Below are positions 45,790 through 54,019 of a stretch of 64,000 bases of DNA, piece by piece. Numbering within the stretch: position 1 is the stretch's first letter; each line of letters begins with the position of its first letter. The position numbers and the translations under genes are program-made. The notes beneath the pieces were generated by a model. That model had not been told where the DNA came from. It saw nothing but the letters and a program-made list of their open reading frames with translations, and did not search any database. The DNA is taken from positions 22,517-86,516 of the forward strand of contig CAZBKO010000001.1 of the NCBI GenBank assembly GCA_964492545.1, written 5' to 3'. The DNA is from RGIG1934 sp964492545. Its GTDB lineage: Bacteria; Bacillota; Clostridia; Lachnospirales; Lachnospiraceae.

Positions 45790-46560
45790 ATGATATTTGA
45801 TACACATGCACATTACGATGATGAGGCTTTTGACGAGGACAGAGAAGAGATTCTGTCCTCAATGAAAGCTAATAATATATCTTATATAACAGATATTGGG
45901 GCAACTATGAACTCCTCTAAGAGGGCACTTGAATTGGCACACAAATACGATTTCATATTTGCAGCAATTGGTGTGCACCCTAATGAGGTGGAGAAACTTA
46001 CACAAGCAGATATGACATGGCTTAAGGAGAACTCCGCAGATAACAAGGTTGTTGCAATAGGAGAAATCGGGCTTGACTATTACTGGAAGGAACCGGAACC
46101 ACAGATACAGAAGGAATGGTTTGTAAGACAGCTTAATTTGGCTAAAGAAGTAGAACTGCCTGTTGTTATTCATAGCAGAGATGCAGCTCAGGATACACTT
46201 GATATTATGAAAAATGCTAATGCCGGTGATATTGGTGGAGTGGTTCACTGCTACTCGTATCATAAGGAAATGGCAAGAGAATATCTCAATATGGGATTTT
46301 ATTTTGGGATTGGCGGAGTGGTAACATTTAACAATGCTAAGAAGCTCAAAGAAGTAGTGGAATATTTACCTATTGAGAACATAGTTTTGGAGACTGACTG
46401 CCCATATTTAGCACCTGTTCCAAATAGAGGAAAACGTAATTCTTCGCTTAATCTGCCATTTGTTGCAGAGGAGATTGCAAGAATTAAGAGCATGTCCGTT
46501 GAGGACGTAATAAATATAACAAGACATAATGCCAAGGCATTATATAGAATAACACTTTAG
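45790..46560 (+). CDS. TatD-family metal-dependent DNase
   Basis: A 256-residue TIM-barrel hydrolase. Metal and active-site motifs: MIFDTHAHYDDEAFDEDR (HxH), AIGEIGLDYYW, VVIHSRDA, HCYSYH and LETDCPYLAP. It acts as a DNase or in removing D-aminoacyl/oxidised ends; the exact role is uncertain in the family. Start ATG 45790 follows AGAGG within TTCCGGAATAGAGG, which resembles the 3' end of the structured element. Located between metG and rsmA as in B. subtilis. Confidence 0.92.
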   Translation: MIFDTHAHYDDEAFDEDREEILSSMKANNISYITDIGATMNSSKRALELAHKYDFIFAAIGVHPNEVEKLTQADMTWLKENSADNKVVAIGEIGLDYYWKEPEPQIQKEWFVRQLNLAKEVELPVVIHSRDAAQDTLDIMKNANAGDIGGVVHCYSYHKEMAREYLNMGFYFGIGGVVTFNNAKKLKEVVEYLPIENIVLETDCPYLAPVPNRGKRNSSLNLPFVAEEIARIKSMSVEDVINITRHNAKALYRITL

Positions 46561-46577
46561 TAAGTGTGGAGGAATAC

Positions 46578-47438
46578 ATGGCAAACTTAGGAATACCGGG
46601 AAACACTATTGACATACTGAATAAATACCAGTTTGTATTTCAGAAGAAATACGGACAGAACTTTCTGATTGACACTCATGTTTTGGAGAAGATAATCAGT
46701 GAATCAGGAATTACTAAGGAAGATATGGTACTGGAAATAGGTCCTGGTATTGGAACCATGACACAGTATCTTTGCGAGAGTGCAAGAGAGGTAGTTGCAG
46801 TTGAAATCGACAAGATGCTTATTCCTATACTTACTCAGGATACCCTTAAAGATTACGACAATGTCACAGTACTTAATGAAGACATTCTTAAGTGCGACAT
46901 TAATTCGATAGTAAATGAGAAAAATAATGGCAGACCAATTAAGGTTGTTGCCAATTTACCATATTATATAACAACCCCAATTATCATGGGATTATTTGAA
47001 GCTCAGGTACCCCTTGAAAGTATAACCATAATGGTTCAGAAGGAAGTGGCCGACAGAATGCAGTCAGGTCCCGGAAGTAAGGATTATGGAGCACTTTCGC
47101 TGGCAGTACAGTATTACAGCGAGGCGGAGGTTGTGGCAAATGTTCCGGCTAACTGCTTTATGCCAAGACCAAATGTAGGCTCTGCGGTAATTAAGCTTAC
47201 AAGACACAAGGCTCCTGTTGTTGAACCAAAGAATCCTGATTTGATGTTTAGAATAATCAGAGCAGCATTTAATCAGCGAAGAAAGACACTTTTAAATAGT
47301 ATTAATAACGCACCAAATGTTGCTGCAACTAAGGAACAGGTATCAACAGCACTTACCGAGATGAATTTATCACAGACTATAAGAGGCGAGGCACTCACTC
47401 TTGAGCAGTTTGCCATGTTATCAGACCTGCTATCATAA
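46578..47438 (+). CDS. rsmA: 16S rRNA dimethyladenosine transferase (KsgA)
   Basis: A 286-residue SAM methyltransferase that dimethylates two adenosines near the 3' end of 16S rRNA. Motifs: FQKKYGQNFLID, VLEIGPGIGTMTQYL, VEIDKML, VANLPYYITTPIIM (catalytic NLPY) and the C-terminal FNQRRKTLLNSI. GGAGG precedes ATG 46578; the GTG at 46566 is rejected. Confidence 0.96.
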   Translation: MANLGIPGNTIDILNKYQFVFQKKYGQNFLIDTHVLEKIISESGITKEDMVLEIGPGIGTMTQYLCESAREVVAVEIDKMLIPILTQDTLKDYDNVTVLNEDILKCDINSIVNEKNNGRPIKVVANLPYYITTPIIMGLFEAQVPLESITIMVQKEVADRMQSGPGSKDYGALSLAVQYYSEAEVVANVPANCFMPRPNVGSAVIKLTRHKAPVVEPKNPDLMFRIIRAAFNQRRKTLLNSINNAPNVAATKEQVSTALTEMNLSQTIRGEALTLEQFAMLSDLLS

Positions 47439-47488
47439 GGTATAAAATGTACAGCTAAGACATATATTTTCCTAAAGGAGTGAAGTAT

Positions 47489-48286
47489 ATGTCTGACTAT
47501 ATAAGAATGCTATCATACATTTATTCCTATGAGGATGATAGAAAAAACAGCAATGTTGGATTTGCTAAGATTGACGGAAGAAATGGAATTGTACGTGTAT
47601 TAATCAATATTCGAGATGGGTATAGAAACGATATGCGAATGATGAAATTATATACATACAGAAATGAAAAAGAGATGCTCACAGTACAGGAGATTGGTGG
47701 TTTTAGACTGGTAAACGGTGTGTGCGAGTATAGAACACAGCTTAGAAGTGAGGCTGTCACCGGAAGTGATGGAATGTACATTACAACCACAGACAATGAG
47801 GAATTAAACCGACTTGAATATGCAACATGTTTTAAGGACACCAATACAAATATTTCTCAGATTAGGGAGAAAATTGACGACAAACCTAAACAAAAAGATA
47901 CGGATATGCCGATAATTACTACAGAGAGTGTGGGAGATTCGACACCGGAATATTGGGAGCAGCTCAGCAGAAAATATCCCAAAAGCAGAATGCTTGGTGA
48001 AGAATATGAGGCAATCAAGATAAAGGCGGCAGATATTGAGAGTCTTCCAAAGGAGTATTGGATTCTTGGGAAAAATAGTTTCCTCCTACATGGATACTAT
48101 TTTTATCGACATATAATTTTGGCCAAAAATCTAAAAGAAGATGGATATTACATAGGAGTACCTGGTTACTACCAAAAAAATGAACAAATCGCAGCAACAA
48201 TGTTTGGATTTGATAATTTTGTTCATAGCAGAGAACAGGGGAGTGATGGACCAGGATACGGATACTGGATAACGAAAGTAGACTAA
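47489..48286 (+). CDS. Conserved hypothetical protein, possibly DUF6128
   Basis: A 265-residue soluble protein. The N-terminal 115 residues (MSDYIRMLSYIYSYEDDRKN, VGFAKIDGRNGIVRVLINIR) look like a beta-rich domain, followed by a linker and a C-terminal domain with LPKEYWILGKNSFLLHGYYF and GYYIGVPGYYQKNEQIAATM followed by FGFDNFVHS. From memory this fits a Lachnospiraceae family near rsmA annotated DUF6128; this name is a guess. No catalytic motif. Start ATG 47489 behind AAAGGAG; next gene 20 bases on. Confidence 0.65.
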   Translation: MSDYIRMLSYIYSYEDDRKNSNVGFAKIDGRNGIVRVLINIRDGYRNDMRMMKLYTYRNEKEMLTVQEIGGFRLVNGVCEYRTQLRSEAVTGSDGMYITTTDNEELNRLEYATCFKDTNTNISQIREKIDDKPKQKDTDMPIITTESVGDSTPEYWEQLSRKYPKSRMLGEEYEAIKIKAADIESLPKEYWILGKNSFLLHGYYFYRHIILAKNLKEDGYYIGVPGYYQKNEQIAATMFGFDNFVHSREQGSDGPGYGYWITKVD

Positions 48287-48306
48287 CCAAAGGAGGGGCA
48301 GCATAA

Positions 48307-49404
48307 ATGCTATGCTTAAAACCAAATGAACTAAAAAGAGGAATGAAGCTCGGAAGACCTATTTACAACAAACAGGGCGTATTGTTGTATGATAGAAATA
48401 CCAAGCTCACACGACAGAGTGTACAGAGTATTGCTAATTTTGGACTGCTTGGAGTGTTTGTTCTTGAACCAACAGAACCGGCACCCGAAATGAGTGATGA
48501 AGAACGTGAATTTGAAAGATTTCAGACAATGAGCATGTTTGCACTGAAGGAAGAACTAGACAGTCTTATCAATAACAATGGTGTTAAGAATATTGAAAAT
48601 CTTGCCGCTAAAATAATTAAGATGTATGGCGGTTTAGGTCACAAGATTAACTTCATTGGAAATATGCGAAGTAATGAAGATTATGTATACAAACACTCAT
48701 TGAGCGTGGCAATTTTATGCGCTGTAATTGCATCAAATATAAGAATGTCTCATTCTGAGCAAATGGATATTGTCATATCAGCATTGCTTCATGAGACTGG
48801 AAGAGCAATGATACCAAAGAGTTTTTTAGACAAGGGCAGTGATTTGTCAGAAGAAGATAAATTCATGCTTAATAAGCTGGAAATTGACGGAAATGAACTG
48901 ATTCAGCAGGACACTAATATTTCTTCCACAGTTAAGATTATACTTGGACAGAATTTTAGGGAAGTAGCTGGAAAGACTTCAGATAACAGAAAACTGTTGG
49001 AAGGCACGAAAGTACTAAGAATTGCAGATGTATATGATACAATGACAGAGATGGGAATGGGTAAAGAGACATATTCGAGCATTACCGTAATTAGATTCTT
49101 TCTGTCAGAGCTTGAGACATATGGCGAAAGAGGCGTATCGGGACTTATTAAGGGAATCAATATCCTTAATCCGGGTGTGTGTGTGGAGCTTACAAATGGA
49201 ACAAGAGCCCTTGTAATCAAAGAAAATGAAGCTAATATATTAAGGCCAATGGTTCTTGGCCTTGACAATAATACAATATATGATTTATCAATCGACAGGA
49301 TATATGGTGTTGTTCAAATCAAAGATATTTTAAAGAAGATGGATAAGCGAGTAAAGCTATCACCAGACTTTGTTGGTCAGTTTAATAATCACAAAGAGAA
49401 TTAA
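48307..49404 (+). CDS. Degenerate HD-GYP-like protein
   Basis: A 365-residue protein with the HD-GYP layout: an N-terminal DUF3391-like region (LKPNELKRGMKLGRPIYNKQ), then YVYKHSLSVAILCAVIA, ISALLHETGRAMIPKSFLDK and VLRIADVYDTMTEMG. The central HD is HE (LLHETG) and the GYP signature (HHExxDGxGYP) is missing, so c-di-GMP hydrolysis is doubtful; it may be a binding or regulatory protein. The C-terminal segment (INILNPGVCVELTNGTRALV) is typical of HD-GYP proteins. It ends 23 bases inside the convergent GNAT gene. Confidence 0.78.
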   Translation: MLCLKPNELKRGMKLGRPIYNKQGVLLYDRNTKLTRQSVQSIANFGLLGVFVLEPTEPAPEMSDEEREFERFQTMSMFALKEELDSLINNNGVKNIENLAAKIIKMYGGLGHKINFIGNMRSNEDYVYKHSLSVAILCAVIASNIRMSHSEQMDIVISALLHETGRAMIPKSFLDKGSDLSEEDKFMLNKLEIDGNELIQQDTNISSTVKIILGQNFREVAGKTSDNRKLLEGTKVLRIADVYDTMTEMGMGKETYSSITVIRFFLSELETYGERGVSGLIKGINILNPGVCVELTNGTRALVIKENEANILRPMVLGLDNNTIYDLSIDRIYGVVQIKDILKKMDKRVKLSPDFVGQFNNHKEN

Positions 49405-49939
49405 TGATTGAGTATTGCTCGTGGTCGCGCCATGCGCCATTAACACGAAGATTCTGCTTAGCAGTACCCTCATAATCAAAACCAAGCCTTGTTACAAGCC
49501 TTATGGATGGAAGATTCGTTGGCAGTATCAGGGCTTCTATTCTATGAACATGAAATTCGTTGAAAACAGTACTTATACAGAAATCAACAGCTTCGGTGGC
49601 ATATCCCATATTTCTGTAATCGGAGTCGAATTTGTAACCGATTGTTGTGTCGCTATATGGCATTTCCCTAAAATTTCCAAAAGAAACAGTGCCAATTATG
49701 GTATTTGGATCATCCTTGGTAAATACATAGAAGCGTATATATTTTCTGGATAGACAAGCCTGAAATTCATTATGAAGATTGTTGGCCTGAAACTCAGTTG
49801 TATAATATGATGGAACCTTAGAAGATTCGTACAATTCAAATTCTTTTTGGTTCTTACTTAAAAAATGTAAGACCATATCAGCATATTCAGAATTGAGAAT
49901 TCTTATATTAAGACGTTCGGTCTGATAATTAAAGTACAT
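49382..49939 (-). CDS. RimJ/RimL-type GNAT acetyltransferase
   Basis: A 185-residue acetyltransferase. It shows LNIRILNSEYADMVLHFL, IIGTVSFGNF, IGYKFDSDYRNMGYATEAV (acetyl-CoA loop) and ALILPTNLPSIRLVTRLGF. Such enzymes acetylate protein N-termini, drugs or small amines; substrate unknown. The start is ATG 49939 (MYFNYQTERL) with GGGGA in front; the longer frame to 50011 has no ribosome site. It overlaps the end of the HD-like gene by 23 bases, tail to tail. Confidence 0.87.
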   Translation of the reverse strand: MYFNYQTERLNIRILNSEYADMVLHFLSKNQKEFELYESSKVPSYYTTEFQANNLHNEFQACLSRKYIRFYVFTKDDPNTIIGTVSFGNFREMPYSDTTIGYKFDSDYRNMGYATEAVDFCISTVFNEFHVHRIEALILPTNLPSIRLVTRLGFDYEGTAKQNLRVNGAWRDHEQYSIINSLCDY

Positions 49940-50009
49940 GTTAATCCCCATTTCAATGTTTTTATGATAAAATAAGTATACAATATAATATTTCAAAAGG
50001 AAAGAGAAC

Positions 50010-50483
50010 ATGCAAAGAGAAGAGAAATATATGAGAGAGGCACTCAGACAGGCAAAGAAGGCTTGGGATATCGAGGAAGTCCCTATTGGCTGTGTGATTG
50101 TTTGTCAGGATAAAATAATAGCGAGGGGCTATAACAGACGAAATATTGATTTGAACACATTGTCACATGCAGAGTTAAATGCTATTAAGAAGGCCAGCAA
50201 AAAGCTTGGAGACTGGCGCCTTGACGACTGTGAAATGTATGTGACGCTTGAACCATGCCAGATGTGCGCTGGGGCAATTGTACAGTCCCGTATTAAGAAG
50301 GTATATATTGGGTGTATGAATCCAAAGGCAGGCTGTGCAGGTTCTATACTCAATTTACTTCAGGTGGAGAAATTCAATCATCAGGTGGAGATTGAGTCGG
50401 GGGTACTTGAAGAAGAATGCAGCACAGTTATGAAGGTATTTTTTAGAAATCTCAGACAGAAGAAAAAGGATATGCTGAAATGA
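50010..50483 (+). CDS. tadA: tRNA-specific adenosine deaminase
   Basis: A 157-residue zinc-dependent deaminase that converts A34 to inosine in tRNA-Arg. The zinc motifs are LSHAELNAI (HAE) and PCQMCAGAI (PCxxC). VPIGCVIVCQDKIIARGYN is the conserved N-terminal segment. In B. subtilis tadA lies before the SRP RNA gene and dnaX; that order is kept here with one gene inserted. AAAGGAAAG before the ATG. Confidence 0.95.
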   Translation: MQREEKYMREALRQAKKAWDIEEVPIGCVIVCQDKIIARGYNRRNIDLNTLSHAELNAIKKASKKLGDWRLDDCEMYVTLEPCQMCAGAIVQSRIKKVYIGCMNPKAGCAGSILNLLQVEKFNHQVEIESGVLEEECSTVMKVFFRNLRQKKKDMLK

Positions 50484-50575
50484 TGCACCTTTTAATATTT
50501 ATTTTGCTTTATGTTTAATAAAAAGTATGGTATAGTTAATAAAAAGAATGATTATATTTAATTTATGGAGGACGT

Positions 50576-51604
50576 ATGTCATTAACAAAAGCTAAGAAGA
50601 ATCAAATAATAGAATACATGTTGGGAAAAGTGCTAAATTCTAATGATGTAGTTAGTAAAACATGTGAAAACTTTAATATTTCGCACACGACTGTATATAG
50701 ATATTTATTAGAGTTGGAAAACAAACATATCATTGGTAAAGTAAAAAGGGGAAAATACAAATTAATGGAGCATTCATATAATTTTTCATATAAAAATGAT
50801 GGAACATTAGAGGAAGATTATGTTTATTTAAATGATATTAGCCCGTTATTGTTTGAACTACCAGCAAATGTAAGAAAAATATGGGCATATTCATTTACAG
50901 AAATGTTTAATAATGCAATTGAGCATTCGAAATCAAAAAAGATTGATGTTTATGTTGCGTATAATTATATGGAAACAACAATAATGATTACAGATTTCGG
51001 TGTTGGAATCTTCAAAAAAATAAAAGAATATTATCATTATGATTCTATTGATGATGTAATAAACGAGCTGTTTATGGGTAAACTTACTACAGATACAAAT
51101 AATCATTCAGGAGAAGGAATCTTTTTTACTTCAAGACTAATGGATCAGTTTAGTGAAATATCTAGTAAAAAAATTTTCACGCATAGTAATCATTCTGAAT
51201 TTATTGATACACTTAAAGATGATGATGCTCTTAATATTCTGACACATGATAAAGGCACAGTTGTATTTATGAGATTGGCAAACAGAACACATAAAGAATT
51301 AGCGGAGGTGTTTGATATGTTTTCAGATGTTAATGGTGGATTTAATAAAACGAGTATTCCAATGAAAAATGTATTTGGAAATAGCTTTCCGGTTTCGAGA
51401 TCTCAGGCGAGAAGATTATCCAATAGATTTGATAAATTTAAAGAAGTTGAATTGGATTTTAAAGATGTTGATGAAATTGGACAGGCATTTGCACATGAAT
51501 TATTTGTTAAGTTTGTTGCTAATAATCCTAATGTTGAAATAAAAATTGCAAATTCAAATATAAGAATAGATACAATGATAGAGCATGTGAAAAATACTAT
51601 ATAA
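50576..51604 (+). CDS. HTH - GHKL ATPase - STAS-like (DUF4325) regulatory protein
   Basis: A 342-residue protein. Residues 1-65 are a winged helix (IIEYMLGKVLNSNDVVSKTC, then FNISHTTVYRYLLELE). Residues about 95-230 are a GHKL ATPase: FTEMFNNAIEHS (N box), ITDFGVGIF (G1) and HSGEGIFFTSRLMDQ (G2). The C-terminus (VELDFKDVDEIGQAFAHELF) fits the STAS-like DUF4325. Such fusions resemble anti-sigma kinase and antagonist parts in one chain, so a regulatory switch is inferred; target unknown. It sits between tadA and the SRP RNA gene and is more AT-rich than its neighbours. Confidence 0.8.
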   Translation: MSLTKAKKNQIIEYMLGKVLNSNDVVSKTCENFNISHTTVYRYLLELENKHIIGKVKRGKYKLMEHSYNFSYKNDGTLEEDYVYLNDISPLLFELPANVRKIWAYSFTEMFNNAIEHSKSKKIDVYVAYNYMETTIMITDFGVGIFKKIKEYYHYDSIDDVINELFMGKLTTDTNNHSGEGIFFTSRLMDQFSEISSKKIFTHSNHSEFIDTLKDDDALNILTHDKGTVVFMRLANRTHKELAEVFDMFSDVNGGFNKTSIPMKNVFGNSFPVSRSQARRLSNRFDKFKEVELDFKDVDEIGQAFAHELFVKFVANNPNVEIKIANSNIRIDTMIEHVKNTI

Positions 51605-51663
51605 TAATGCGTGATTGTGAAAAACAATATCATTTTAATATGCTGAAATGATGACACGTCTTC

Positions 51664-51692
51664 TTGACAAAGTCCATGATATTATGTATACT
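51664..51692 (+). promoter_or_regulatory. Promoter of the SRP RNA gene
   Basis: TTGACA (51664-51669), 17 bases, TATACT (51687-51692); transcription should begin near 51700. Confidence 0.85.
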
Positions 51693-51712
51693 TTAGGAAC
51701 GTCATAAATTTT

Positions 51713-51975
51713 CCGTGCAGCCGGGGAGATAGCGGTGCCCTGTACCTGCAATCCGCTCTAGCAGGGGTGATATCTTGTGTCGGATATTTATCTTGTGGAG
51801 CTGCCCTTGGTAAGTGGCGATGACGTTTGGGTCTTGCGCAATGAGAATTCATGAACCGTGTCAGGTCAGGAATGGAGCAGCACTAAGTGAAACCTCTCAT
51901 GTGCCGTAAGGTAGCCTGGACTGAGTTAACTGCCAAGGTAACGTCTATGAGTAGTATACAAAGCAAGATGCACGG
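51713..51975 (+). ncRNA. ffs: Signal recognition particle RNA, large type
   Basis: The ends pair: CCGTGCA (51713-51719) with TGCACGG (51969-51975). Near the middle GTCAGGTCAGGAATGGAGCAGC is the Ffh-binding domain IV loop, slightly changed from the usual GGTCCGGAAGGAAGCAGC. The 5' part GCCGGGGAGATAGCGGTGCC is the Alu-domain start, which makes this the 260-270 nt type found in Bacillus and Clostridia. It lies upstream of dnaX, as in B. subtilis scr. Confidence 0.93.
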
Positions 51976-51996
51976 AATTTAATATATAACCAATAT

Positions 51997-52029
51997 AACG
52001 TTAGGTGATGAACTCATCTAACGTTTTTT
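51997..52029 (+). terminator. Terminator of the SRP RNA gene
   Basis: AACGTTAGGTGA (51997-52008) pairs with TCATCTAACGTT (52014-52025) around a five-base loop, then a run of T. Confidence 0.9.
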
Positions 52030-52073
52030 ACCATTTAATTTAGTATTATTTTTTGTAGAGAAGAGGAATGTAG

Positions 52074-52847
52074 ATGTACGATTATAACATTGCACAATGG
52101 TTTTTGTTTTTTGTAATTTATTGTTTTGCAGGATGGTGCTGGGAGTCTGCATATGTATCCATCAGAGAACGCAAGGCAACCAATAGAGGATTCCTTGCGG
52201 GACCATATCTTCCGATATATGGAAGTGGTGCAGTTATTATTCTGTTAGCTACATTACCTGTTAAGGATAATCTTGTATTAGTATTTTTACTGGGAATGGT
52301 GGCAGCTTCTCTGCTTGAATATGCTACCGGAGCAGCGATGGAGGCAATATTTAAAGTAAGATATTGGGATTACAGCGATGACTTCCTTAATATAAATGGT
52401 CATATTTGTTTAATAGCAACACTTACATGGGGTGTGTTTTCAATTCTGATGATTAAGTTCATACATAGACCAGTTGAGAGATTAGTTATGAGTATGAATG
52501 GCACATTTACATACGTGCTGGCGATAATATTTGCCATAATAATATGTACAGATGCAGTATTTTCAATTAAGGCGGCTATTGATCTTAGAGAAATGCTCAA
52601 AAAGATTACAGAGAATAATGAGGAAGTCAGAAAGCTTCAGAAGAGACTGGATGTTCTCATTGCTGTAGCTGAGGATGACAAGGCAGAATTTATAAGGGGA
52701 ATTGAGAGCAAAATATCTGAGGGTAAGGCGTTGCTTAAGAGGTCAAGCTTCTTTACAAGGCTTATGGTGAGAAGCAATCCAACGGCTACGTCAGAGAGAT
52801 TCAAGGAAGCATTTGAACAGTTTAAGGCACATCTTGAGAATAGATAA
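52074..52847 (+). CDS. Putative ABC transporter permease-like membrane protein (CmpB type)
   Basis: A 257-residue protein with five or six hydrophobic segments. The N-terminal WFLFFVIYCFAGWCWESAYVS and RGFLAGPYLPIYGSGAVIIL, and FKVRYWDYSDDFLNINGHIC, are characteristic of the PF06541-like family annotated as putative ABC-transporter permease. The last 90 residues are a charged cytoplasmic helix region. Function is not known. Ribosome site AGAAGAGGA before the ATG. Between SRP RNA and pfk. Confidence 0.78.
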   Translation: MYDYNIAQWFLFFVIYCFAGWCWESAYVSIRERKATNRGFLAGPYLPIYGSGAVIILLATLPVKDNLVLVFLLGMVAASLLEYATGAAMEAIFKVRYWDYSDDFLNINGHICLIATLTWGVFSILMIKFIHRPVERLVMSMNGTFTYVLAIIFAIIICTDAVFSIKAAIDLREMLKKITENNEEVRKLQKRLDVLIAVAEDDKAEFIRGIESKISEGKALLKRSSFFTRLMVRSNPTATSERFKEAFEQFKAHLENR

Positions 52848-52850
52848 ATG

Positions 52851-52879
52851 TTGAAGTTAAGGCACTTTTAAGCTATAAT
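52851..52879 (+). promoter_or_regulatory. Promoter of the pfk-dnaX-ybaB-recR genes
   Basis: TTGAAG (52851-52856), 17 bases, TATAAT (52874-52879), 66 bases before the pfk start. No terminator is seen from pfk to recR. Confidence 0.7.
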
Positions 52880-52944
52880 AATCATATGAATTTTTATGTG
52901 AAATCGTGGTATACATTATCATAAGAAAGGAAGACTTGAACAAT

Positions 52945-54015
52945 ATGAGAATAGGCATGCTAACCAGTGGAGGAGATTGTCAGAGTCTTAATGCATCTAT
53001 GCGAGGAGTCGCAAAGGCATTGTATCAGAATATGCCGGATGTGCAGATTATTGGCTTTAATGAAGGATATAAGGGATTAATATATGGTAATTATAGGGAG
53101 ATGAAGCCTGAAGACTTTTCAGGAATACTCACTCAGGGTGGAACAATACTGGGCACATCAAGACAGCCGTTTAAGTATATGAGAGTACCTGATGAGAATG
53201 GGCTGGACAAGGTACAGGCCATGAAGGATACTTACGCAAGACTTAGCCTTGACTGTATGGTAATTCTTGGAGGAAATGGCACACATAAGACAGCGAATCT
53301 TCTAAGAGAAGAGGGACTTAATGTTGTAACACTTCCTAAGACAATAGATAACGACATTTGGGGAACAGATATGACATTTGGTTTCCAAAGTGCAGTGGAT
53401 ATTGCAACTAATGCAATCGATTGTATTCACACAACAGCAGCATCTCATGGTAGAGTATTCATTGTTGAGGTTATGGGACACAAGGTTGGCTGGATGACAC
53501 TACATGCCGGAATCGCAGGAGGCGCAGATGTAATACTTGTGCCAGAGATTCCATATGATATAGATTCTGTTATTGAAGCACTTAACACTCGGGAGAGACA
53601 GGGCAAGAGATTCTCTATTCTTGCTGTGGCAGAAGGGGCAATATCTAAGGAAAATGCAGCACTTAGCAAGAAAGAGCTTAAGGCTAAGATGAAAGCCTGC
53701 CCATATCCTTCAGTTGCATATGAATTAAGTGCGGAGATTGCATGCAGAACCGGTAAAGAGATAAGAGTTACAATTCCAGGACATACACAGAGAGGTGGAA
53801 GCCCGGTACCATATGACAGGGTTTTATCATCAAGATTTGGTGTTGCGGCTGCTAACCTGATAATGAATGGTGAGTATGGATATATGGTGGGAATTAAGAA
53901 TGGTGAGATAGTAAAGGTGCCTCTTGAAGAGGTGGCAGGAAGGCTTAAGGTGATTGACCCAGAATCATCTATTATCAAGGAAGCTAAGCTTTTGGGAATC
54001 AATTTTGGAGATTAA
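52945..54015 (+). CDS. pfkA: 6-phosphofructokinase (mixed-substrate group)
   Basis: A 356-residue phosphofructokinase, the committing step of glycolysis. Motifs: GMLTSGGDCQSLNASMRG, VILGGNGTHKTANLL, LPKTIDNDIWGTD, EVMGHKVGWM and TIPGHTQRGGSP. Two marker positions disagree: GGNGT keeps the Gly linked to ATP use, while PKTIDND carries the Lys common to the PPi/mixed group. ATP use is favoured but not certain. The ATG 52945 is 11 bases after AAGGAAG; a TTG at 52936 is too close to it. Confidence 0.9.
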   Translation: MRIGMLTSGGDCQSLNASMRGVAKALYQNMPDVQIIGFNEGYKGLIYGNYREMKPEDFSGILTQGGTILGTSRQPFKYMRVPDENGLDKVQAMKDTYARLSLDCMVILGGNGTHKTANLLREEGLNVVTLPKTIDNDIWGTDMTFGFQSAVDIATNAIDCIHTTAASHGRVFIVEVMGHKVGWMTLHAGIAGGADVILVPEIPYDIDSVIEALNTRERQGKRFSILAVAEGAISKENAALSKKELKAKMKACPYPSVAYELSAEIACRTGKEIRVTIPGHTQRGGSPVPYDRVLSSRFGVAAANLIMNGEYGYMVGIKNGEIVKVPLEEVAGRLKVIDPESSIIKEAKLLGINFGD

Positions 54016-54019
54016 GTAA

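Noticed and set aside
47480..47488. GTG 47480 as the start of the hypothetical gene
   Set aside because: It abuts the AAAGGAG ribosome site; ATG 47489 has proper spacing.
51597..51655. Hairpin TCATTT/AAATGA after the HTH-ATPase gene as a terminator
   Set aside because: Only six pairs and no T tract.
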